Assembly: GCA_944368925.1 (NCBI GenBank)
Contig: CALVXG010000013.1
Coordinates: 1 to 64,000 of the forward strand
Reading direction: 5' to 3'
DNA length: 64,000 bases
DNA from: an uncultured Clostridia bacterium
GTDB taxonomy: Bacteria > Bacillota > Clostridia > Christensenellales > Borkfalkiaceae
Shown here piece by piece: positions 24,127 to 32,000 of the stretch. The position numbers and the translations under genes are program-made. Numbering within the stretch: the stretch's first letter is position 1; each line of letters begins with the position of its first letter. Below the pieces are notes generated by a model. It was not told where the DNA came from, searched no databases, and saw only the letters and a program-made list of their open reading frames with translations.

Positions 24127-25479
24127 TCACATGACGCCTTCCACCTGTCCCTGCGCGTACGTACAGAACGCCGCGGCGCTCGAATAATTGGAAAGCTCGC
24201 CGATCAGCTGGCTGACCTTGTTGTAGATGCCGCGCTCTTTCGACTGGTCATACCCGCGGGCATACGTCGAAAGAATGTAGGTATATTCGCTCGTCTGAGA
24301 GCGGACAAAGGCGCTCTGGTCGACGCCGTCGAGGAATTTGCGCCAGGTCGCGTTTTCGTCCTGCTGCATGGACAAAAGTATGGGAACGCAGTTGCCCGTG
24401 GCGCTGAACACTTCCTGGCCCGATTCGCTCATCACGTACTTGCAGAACTCCCAGGCGAGGTCTTTTTTCTCCGAGCGCGAGGAGATCGCGTACCCCGTAT
24501 TGCCGTAGCAGACGTAATGTTCTTCCGCCCCCATCAGCGGCATGGGCAGGAACGCGAGATCGATCTCGCCCTCTATGCACGAGGAGACGCGCGGCCTGGA
24601 CATGATCCACATGGCGGCGTTCCCGTTCAGGAACGCGGCGCCCGAAGTCGTCGAACGCAAGTCCGCGATGAGTTTGTCGTCGATCAGCTGTTTGATCTTC
24701 CCCATCGCCGCCTGCGTGCCCGCTCTGTTGAATCCCGCCGTCTTCGTCTGCGCATCGAACAAATACCCGCCTTCCGAACGCACGAACGCGTTCAGCATCG
24801 CCGACCACTCGAAGGACGAATCCAGCGGATACACATAATCGGCATTGGGAAGCTCGTTCATCTTCGTGCGGATCGTGCGGAGCACGGAGACCATCTCGTC
24901 CCACATCCAGCCGTCCGCATACTGCGTGTAGTCGATCCCGAATTGCTGCATGAGCGAAGTGTTCACGTAAACGACGGGCTGATTGTATTCGCGCGGCGCA
25001 TAGTACACCGCCCCGTTGTACACCCGCGCAGGCTCGAACGCGTTTTCGTCATATTTGGAAAAATCGAAGGAGTCTTTTTCGAAATACGGGTCGAGATTTT
25101 CAAACACGCCGTTTTCCGCCCATTGGGAAGCGTAATCGTCGTACGTATACACGACGTCGGGAAGATTCCCTCCCTTGTACATTTGCAGAACCGTCTGGTT
25201 GTACGTCGCCGCAGAAATGCCGACCGGCACCACGCGGACGCTGACGCCCTTCGCTTCCTGCTCTTTCACAAACCCGCTCGCGAGCGCCGTGACGATGCGC
25301 GCTTCCGAACTGTCCTGCTGGTAGGCTATCTGCAAGACCACCGCGTCCGGATCGTCGCTCCCGATCGGCCCGCTGCCGATCTCGTCGTCATTGCCCGGCC
25401 TTCCGCACGCCGTCCCGCTAAGAACCATGGCAACGGTCATACACAGAAGCACCGACAGCCGCAATATTTTCTTTATCAT
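24127..25479 (-). CDS. Extracellular solute-binding lipoprotein of sugar ABC transporter
   Basis: A 450-residue family 1 solute-binding protein with a lipoprotein signal (SGTAC, Cys25). Landmarks are 'GNLPDVVYTYDDYASQWAE', 'PVVYVNTSLMQQFGI', 'WMWDEMVSVLRTI', 'GNAAMWIMSRPRV' and 'AWEFCKYVMSESGQEVF', all typical positions of oligosaccharide-binding proteins. It lies 50 bases before the MalF gene and 12 bases after a large lipoprotein gene. It should capture the glycan fragment handled by this operon. Confidence 0.93.
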   Translation of the reverse strand: MIKKILRLSVLLCMTVAMVLSGTACGRPGNDDEIGSGPIGSDDPDAVVLQIAYQQDSSEARIVTALASGFVKEQEAKGVSVRVVPVGISAATYNQTVLQMYKGGNLPDVVYTYDDYASQWAENGVFENLDPYFEKDSFDFSKYDENAFEPARVYNGAVYYAPREYNQPVVYVNTSLMQQFGIDYTQYADGWMWDEMVSVLRTIRTKMNELPNADYVYPLDSSFEWSAMLNAFVRSEGGYLFDAQTKTAGFNRAGTQAAMGKIKQLIDDKLIADLRSTTSGAAFLNGNAAMWIMSRPRVSSCIEGEIDLAFLPMPLMGAEEHYVCYGNTGYAISSRSEKKDLAWEFCKYVMSESGQEVFSATGNCVPILLSMQQDENATWRKFLDGVDQSAFVRSQTSEYTYILSTYARGYDQSKERGIYNKVSQLIGELSNYSSAAAFCTYAQGQVEGVM

Positions 25480-25491
25480 GTTTACCTCCGT

Positions 25492-27888
25492 TTATTGGAT
25501 TGCTATGTTCACGTTCCCGAAAGGAACCGTCAGCACGATGGTATCCCCTTTCACCGAGAAATCGGTCGTCGCTTCCCCGTTGACGAGCACTTTGTAACTC
25601 TCTCTGTCCGGCACTTTGAAGGTCACTTCCGCCGCAAGTCCCGCCGTGTCGCCCGTGATCCCCGAAAGGATCAGCTGATCGTCCGTCGCCAGGCAATCGT
25701 ACTTGTGCCCGCCGAAACGAAGATTCGTCATCGCAATGTACGTAAGCTCCGTAGGAAGATCGGGCGTCAGGCTGAGCTTCGAATAGTTTCCGTCCAGCCC
25801 CAGGTATGCCTGCGGCAGGATCGCGTAGATCATCGCCGATTCGTAAAATTCGTTGTCCAGCCCCAGCGCGCCGTCATAGCCGCCGCCCTGCAGGGTGTAA
25901 TAATCGTAGTTTTCTATGTCTTCCATGCGCTTTTGCGCGTAGTACGTCTGGTAAAAACTTGCGCCCGTTCCGCCCGCCTGCATCACTTCGTGATACCAGC
26001 CGTTGATCGCCGAAAGCCGCTCATAACTCGCGTCCGCCCCCAAAAGCTGCTGCCGCGCGATCACGTCGTAATACGACGTGTAAAGGATCGCTCCGCCGTC
26101 CTGCACCTTCACGGAAAACGCCGCGTCGTTGTAAATGCTCGTATAATCGTACTTGTTGTCGCGCGTGGTCGAACGCGGCCCGAATCGGTAAAAGTAAATG
26201 TCGCTGCCCGTCGAGGTGTCCCCTTCCACCGTGCGCGAGCCGTCCAGCCACGAATATATCGACTGCGCCTGCTCCTCGGTCGCAAGGCCGTGGAATACCA
26301 TGCGGATATTCGTCTCCACCATGCCGTAATCGAGCGGCGTACCCGCTTCGCCGTACGAATTTTCATCGTAAATGCCCCACGCATACCTGCCCGTCGCGGG
26401 ATTCCAGAACCCGCCCTCGTCACAGTCGCGCTGCACGTTGGTTTTGATCGTCTCCGCCAGCGCGTTCAGCGTTTCGGGCGTGTAATCGTAGGTTATATCG
26501 CCCTTTCCCGCGTTGGATTCGTCAAACACGCCGTACGGGTCGTAATTGGCCACCGTCGTCTGCTCCGCGGAAATCCCCGCGTCCGAAAGCGCCTGCTCCA
26601 TATCCGCAAGGGCGATACAGCTCAGATAAAAATACATGTTCGCTTCCAGGTTCAAATTGCAGGGCGGGTAAATGTCGTAATACCCGTTGCCGATGCGGTG
26701 CCCGATCCCCGTCGCGCTGTCATGCCCCGGAAGATAGGTCAGATCGACCAACCCTTCCGCACCTTTCAGCGCGTACGCCTGGAACATGAACACCTGCCGC
26801 GCGCGGCCGATGTTGTTTTTCAGCGTTTCCAGATCGTTGGAATAGGAAGTCATCTCTTCGAGCGTGAGGATGTATTTCGCCGAACTCGTGCTCTGGCGCG
26901 TGTCCGCCATCGTACGGAAATATTCGAGACGTACGTTCAGATCGAGGTTGGTTTCCGCTTTCGGATAGATGCGCACCCCCACCTGCGTGACCGTGCCGCT
27001 CCAATCGGGATGCAGGTACATCGGGAAATACGTGCGCACTTTGTTGTACTGCGAAAGCTGTACGGGGTTGGACGCAAATTCCGACGCCTTCACTTCGTGC
27101 CAGGCCGAATCTCCTTCCGTCTTCCACAAAATGCCGTAATCGGCGATGTCCGTCTCGCGCATGCCCGCTTGGTTTTTGAGATCTTCCAGGATCATGCGGA
27201 TCTCCACAAAGGGCGCAAGCTCTGCGGAAAAATTCGTCGTGTCGGATAGAAGATCGTACGTCTCGCCCTGCGTTCCGTAGAAGGAACCGTTCAGATACCC
27301 GCCCGAAATCGAACCTTGCTTGCCCCCGGCCGTCCAGCCGTCCGCCGACTGGCTGAATTCGCTGCCGTACGTGCCAAGCTCCGCATAATCGGGGAAAACC
27401 CAGCCCTGCCCCGGCATGTCGTACGCCCGCGAGTCCACGGGGAAATCCGTATCGTTGAACCAGACGTACGCGTTTCCGAATTTGTCGACGTCGATCGAGT
27501 TGATATACCGCTGCATCAGCGCGTCCGCGTCGTATTCCTTCAAAGCGAGCGCCGTGCTGTCAAACCACGACAGGGACAGCGCTTCCCACTCCTTCGCGTA
27601 CGACCAGCACGCACCCATGCGCGCCGTGCCGATCGATTCCTCCCCCGTACGGATATGCCGCGCATAAAAATCGTTCATAAACGTATTCAGCGATTCGTCC
27701 GACGTGTAAAAAGTAAGATTTTCACTCGTACGGATCAGCTTCAAAAGCCCGTCGTCGCCGCGCTCGATAAATTTCAGCCCCTCCGCGTTCAGCGTTTCAA
27801 ACGACTCCGACGAACACCCCGCCGCACCCGCACACGCAAACACGAGCGCCAGCGCCGCCGCACAGATCTTTTTTACAGTTTTACGCAT
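25492..27888 (-). CDS. Large secreted lipoprotein, possible six-hairpin glycosidase-like enzyme
   Basis: A 798-residue lipoprotein (signal ending GAAGC, Cys25). The N-terminal half has beta-sandwich-like segments. The C-terminal half is rich in aromatic and helical stretches such as 'GGFWNPATGRYAWGIYDENSY', 'MVETNIRMVFHGLATEEQAQ' and 'YESAMIYAILPQAYLGLDGN', followed by a short beta tail. This layout resembles (alpha/alpha)6-barrel glycosidases with a C-terminal beta domain (GH63/GH78/GH94-like), but I cannot identify catalytic residues. Its place between a surface protein, a phosphatase and a sugar importer supports a role in glycan breakdown at the cell surface. Codon use matches its neighbours. 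Confidence 0.7.
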   Translation of the reverse strand: MRKTVKKICAAALALVFACAGAAGCSSESFETLNAEGLKFIERGDDGLLKLIRTSENLTFYTSDESLNTFMNDFYARHIRTGEESIGTARMGACWSYAKEWEALSLSWFDSTALALKEYDADALMQRYINSIDVDKFGNAYVWFNDTDFPVDSRAYDMPGQGWVFPDYAELGTYGSEFSQSADGWTAGGKQGSISGGYLNGSFYGTQGETYDLLSDTTNFSAELAPFVEIRMILEDLKNQAGMRETDIADYGILWKTEGDSAWHEVKASEFASNPVQLSQYNKVRTYFPMYLHPDWSGTVTQVGVRIYPKAETNLDLNVRLEYFRTMADTRQSTSSAKYILTLEEMTSYSNDLETLKNNIGRARQVFMFQAYALKGAEGLVDLTYLPGHDSATGIGHRIGNGYYDIYPPCNLNLEANMYFYLSCIALADMEQALSDAGISAEQTTVANYDPYGVFDESNAGKGDITYDYTPETLNALAETIKTNVQRDCDEGGFWNPATGRYAWGIYDENSYGEAGTPLDYGMVETNIRMVFHGLATEEQAQSIYSWLDGSRTVEGDTSTGSDIYFYRFGPRSTTRDNKYDYTSIYNDAAFSVKVQDGGAILYTSYYDVIARQQLLGADASYERLSAINGWYHEVMQAGGTGASFYQTYYAQKRMEDIENYDYYTLQGGGYDGALGLDNEFYESAMIYAILPQAYLGLDGNYSKLSLTPDLPTELTYIAMTNLRFGGHKYDCLATDDQLILSGITGDTAGLAAEVTFKVPDRESYKVLVNGEATTDFSVKGDTIVLTVPFGNVNIAIQ

Positions 27889-27921
27889 TTTTCGTTTTTC
27901 CTCCTTATAGGCCCTGCCGCC

Positions 27922-29079
27922 TTACACAAGCAGCAGCGATCGGATCGAGGCGATCTCTTCCGCCGTCACTCCCACGTCCAGCAAATACTCTTCGCACCGC
28001 TTCGCCGCGGTGTCCCCCTCGTAGTTCTGATTGATATAATTGTACGTCGGCCAAAAATATGTGTAGAACAGCGTGTTGACGGGCGTATTGTCCGAACACC
28101 CCGACGCCGAAAAAAGCGACAGCTCATAGTCCGCATATATGTCGTTTTCCCCGACCCCCAACAGCATCTCCAGCAACATGGCAAACGTGCCCGTCCTGTC
28201 CCGCCCGATCGAACAGTGCATATAGACGGGATAGTTCTCTTCCTTCGCAAACACCCGCATGATCGACGCCACCGCCTCGCGGTTTGCCGCCACGTCGATG
28301 CCCGTCGATCCGTTCGGCGTCGTGTAATAGGGCGCCGAGATCTGTATGTACTGCATACCGCCCCCGAACACGTCCGTGCTCTCTTCGCCGCGGCGAAGAT
28401 CTAAATCGGTGCGTATTTTATATGTGCCGAGCATCTTTTCCCTGCCCGCCTCGGTGATGTCTTCCAGCTTCCCGCCGCGGTAGATCATGCCCTGGCGCAC
28501 CCGCTTTCCGTCCGCCGCCGCATACCCGCCGATGTCCCGCGTGTTGGACACACCCTCGATCAGCACCGTGCGCGGCTCCGCTTTCGCCGTAAAACGGAAA
28601 ATATCCGAACGCAGCGTCCCGTTTTCCGTCTTTGCTTCCACCTGCCAATAATATTCTTCCGCCGCGAACAGATCGTCCACGTGCAGCGCTTCCTCTTCGG
28701 CCGTATACACCGCCGCGCCCGTCATATCCTCCGACTGCGACAGCGACACCGTGTATTCCTCCGCACTCTGTTTGCACGTCCAGGAAAGCGTCAGCCCCGC
28801 GGGTGCGTACAGATCGGTGCCGTCCGTGTATTTTTCCGACGAACAGACTTTGAAATTTTCGTAAAAAGCGGAAACCTTCTCGTTCGCGAGCGACGCGCTC
28901 CCGCCGTCGGCGGGACTGACCGCCTCGATGTCGCGTTCCTCTTTCACGGGTTCCTCCTCTTCCTGCCCCGGCTTTTCCTGCGGCGGGAGGGTCCCCCCTC
29001 CGCCGCAGCCCGCCAGCCCGAACACAAACAGGAAACCAAAAGCCGTACACAGCAAACGCTTTCCGATTTGCTTTGTCAT
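27922..29079 (-). CDS. Secreted tyrosine/dual-specificity phosphatase lipoprotein
   Basis: A 385-residue lipoprotein (GLAGC, Cys25). After an acidic linker comes a fibronectin-III-like module (about 60-168: 'LTLSWTCKQSAEEYTVSLS', 'YYWQVEAKTENGTL'). The catalytic part is a Y_phosphatase3-type domain: 'GVSNTRDIGGY' and the P-loop HCSIGRDRTG (288-297, Cys289 nucleophile, Arg295). All catalytic residues of the C-x5-R signature are present. Such secreted enzymes hydrolyse phospho-amino acids, phosphoinositides or sugar phosphates. In this operon a glycan-phosphate or phytate-like substrate is plausible. It begins 1 base after the surface-protein gene ends and is 33 bases from the next gene. Confidence 0.88.
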   Translation of the reverse strand: MTKQIGKRLLCTAFGFLFVFGLAGCGGGGTLPPQEKPGQEEEEPVKEERDIEAVSPADGGSASLANEKVSAFYENFKVCSSEKYTDGTDLYAPAGLTLSWTCKQSAEEYTVSLSQSEDMTGAAVYTAEEEALHVDDLFAAEEYYWQVEAKTENGTLRSDIFRFTAKAEPRTVLIEGVSNTRDIGGYAAADGKRVRQGMIYRGGKLEDITEAGREKMLGTYKIRTDLDLRRGEESTDVFGGGMQYIQISAPYYTTPNGSTGIDVAANREAVASIMRVFAKEENYPVYMHCSIGRDRTGTFAMLLEMLLGVGENDIYADYELSLFSASGCSDNTPVNTLFYTYFWPTYNYINQNYEGDTAAKRCEEYLLDVGVTAEEIASIRSLLLV

Positions 29080-29080
29080 G

Positions 29081-32000
29081 TCATTTTCTCCTTTTGACGC
29101 CCTTATCCGCGCGCTTTTTCAGCGCCGCCGCCGACGCGCCCACAAACGCCGCCGCAAGCAATACCGTCGTGCCCGCCGCAGAGCCGCTGCACCCGCCGCC
29201 CGTGACGACGATCTGTTCCTCGCCGCTTTCCTCTTTCAGCTGCGCGTTCGGATCGACGGTCGCCATTGCGGACTCGTCGGGCGTCCACGCTTTCGTCTCG
29301 GGATTCCACGCGTACTGCACGTCCTTTTCAAACACACCGAACGCGGGCGTTACAAACCCTTCCTTGAACGTGATCGTGTGCGCCTCGCTCCAATCCATCA
29401 CCGCCGAGCTTTGCGCCGTGATCACGATCTGCAGATAGTAAACGCCGAAGTTCGTGCCCTGGTAATACATGTCGATGTAGCGCATCGCCTCGCCGCCGCC
29501 GTCCGTCTCCGCCCATTCGCGAAGCGTTTTTCCGTCCAGCAAAAGGTATTCCCACAGGCTCTCGCGCATTCCGTAACGGGTCAGCTCGTACACGTACGGC
29601 GCGGGCATCGTCACACCCACAGACCCGTAACTTGCGTAAATCGTACCCTCGTCCGCCTGCATGAACGGCAGATATTTGGTACTGCACGGCGTGGTAAATT
29701 CGATAAACAACTGGTTGGTTCCGGGCGCCACGCCGTCCGTTGCCGTCAGAATCGTGTTGACGTCCGTGGGTTTGAGTTCCCCTTCGATCTCCTCGCGGTG
29801 CACTTCGCCCTCGAACAATTCGAACATTTCGTCGTACACGAACCGCTCGTCCGCCGCGAGCACGCCGCCCGCAGGCGTTTTAAAGCCCTGCTTCACCGTG
29901 ATGACAAGCCCCTTTACAAGATAGCTCGCGGGGATCTTCACGCGCAGCGTGTACCCCGAAAGGGTCACCGACGCGCCGCTCTTTTCCGTAAGAATGCTCA
30001 GAAGATCTTTTTCGCCGATCAGAATGTTTTTGAGCACCGCGGAGTCAAATTGCTCGTACGTCGCGTTATTCACCGAAAGACGAAGATCGAACGCAACGTA
30101 TTCCGCATCCTCTTCGGACGCCGCCTCGGGCGTCGTCGCCCAGTACACGTTCAGCGTTCCGCCCTCGGCAAAGAAATAATTTTCTTTATTCTCGCCGCGC
30201 ACAAACTCCTTCGTCGCCTGCACCGCCTTCTTCGAAAGCGCTTCGTCGGGATTGGTCTGTACGTTCATTCCCTTTTCCACCGTGATGCGCACGTCCGCGT
30301 CCGCCGTCAGCGTCGTCGCAAAGGTAAAGCGGATCGCCATTCCCTCAAACGTCACCGTCACCGCGCTCTCCCATTCGGAAAGCGCCTTGCCGTCCACCCG
30401 CACGTAACGCAGCAGATTCTCCGTGAAATCGCTCCCGTCCATGCGCACCGTCTTGTCAAACATGACCGTGACCGTCGCTTCGCTTCCCGCAACGCTCCAC
30501 GCTGCCGAAAGCGGCGTAAGGGTCTGGTCGACCTGCGGGTCGCTCTCTTGAGACATCGTCACCTGCTTGCCCGTTTCCAGCGCACGGTTGGTATAGAATA
30601 CCATGTCGCTTTCCAGTGTGTACATGGTGTAATCGCCCGTCGAACCGCGGATGGCAAATCCCTTCGCAAACGTGATCGCGTCGAACGCGTCGTTGTTCAG
30701 GCTGCCCGTCTGCCCGTTCTTGATAAAAATACCCAGCCGGTCGTGCCGCTCCCACATGGAACGGAGCGCATAATCGCCGATCCCGCTCTCCGCCACCGAT
30801 ACGCCGTTGATCAGCAAATACTGCGCAAAATCGTCCAGCCCGACGCGCTCGTTGTTCAGCCCTTTGTCCGAATTCTTGTTGAAAATCGTACGATCGAACG
30901 TGATCAGCAGCAGATCGTCGTACCCGCCTTCATAGCTGTACGTGTACGTAACTTCCACGATCGAAACCGTGTCCGTCGCATACTCGGGTTCGGTCAGATC
31001 TTCCACTTCCGCCTGCACCGCCTTTTCGCTCAGCGTGATGCTGTCCAGGAAGAACTGCACCCCCGAATCTGTCATCGCCTGCACGATAAAGCCGCCGCAC
31101 ACACCGTCTTTGAAAAGCTCCGTCGCCGAAAGCTCGATCGTCGAATACCCGTTCGACGTGCGGAAACTTTGCACCGCATTGTCAAACCCGAGCTCCGTCG
31201 TCCCCAACGGGTAAACGTAGAAGCACGTCGTCGCATTGTGCAGAACTTCGATGGAGAAACTCTTCACCGCCGTATTTTCCAGCGGCAAAACAAACTCGAC
31301 CACAAAATAATCGTTTTTGGCAAGGTTCTGCGTGTATGCGTCACCGCCCGTCAGGCCCCAGGCCTCATGCCCGCTGCCGAGCGTCATGCCCTGCGTCGTA
31401 AATTCGCCGATGCTGCCCGCTCCGTTCGGCTTGATCACCGCAGAGCCGACGTCGATCTTCGTGTCCAACGTCCACTCGAATTCGACGACTTCTTCCACCT
31501 CGCCCGCATCAAAGCTTTCCGCCGAAAGGGTCACGCTGTCCAGGAAGAACTGCGCCCCCGTCCCGTCGGCAAGCTGCAGGATAAATCCGCCGCATATGCC
31601 CTCTTGGGCAAGCCCTTCCAACGACACCGTCACCTGCTGGCTGCCCGACGTCGTGCGGAAACTCTGCACCGCGCTCTCATACCCGAGCGTCTGCACGCCC
31701 AGCGGATATACATAGAAAAGCGATGCGCCGTTGTACAAAAATGTAAGGTTCGCGCTCTTTGCGCCCGTCGAAGCAAGATCGATGGGCGTATTGAACTTAT
31801 ACTCCGCAAACTGCTCCACCGCGAGCGAACCGTTCGTCTGCGCGGAATATTCCGTCAGCGGGAGCCCCCATTCGGGATGCTCCGCAGGCATGTTTCCGAT
31901 GGAAACCGCCAGCGAACTGAATCCGCCCAGCGCGTCCGTCTGCCCTTGCGTCACCGCAAAGATCTCGCCGTCTGCGTCGTATTCTTTCCCGAGCGTCCAC

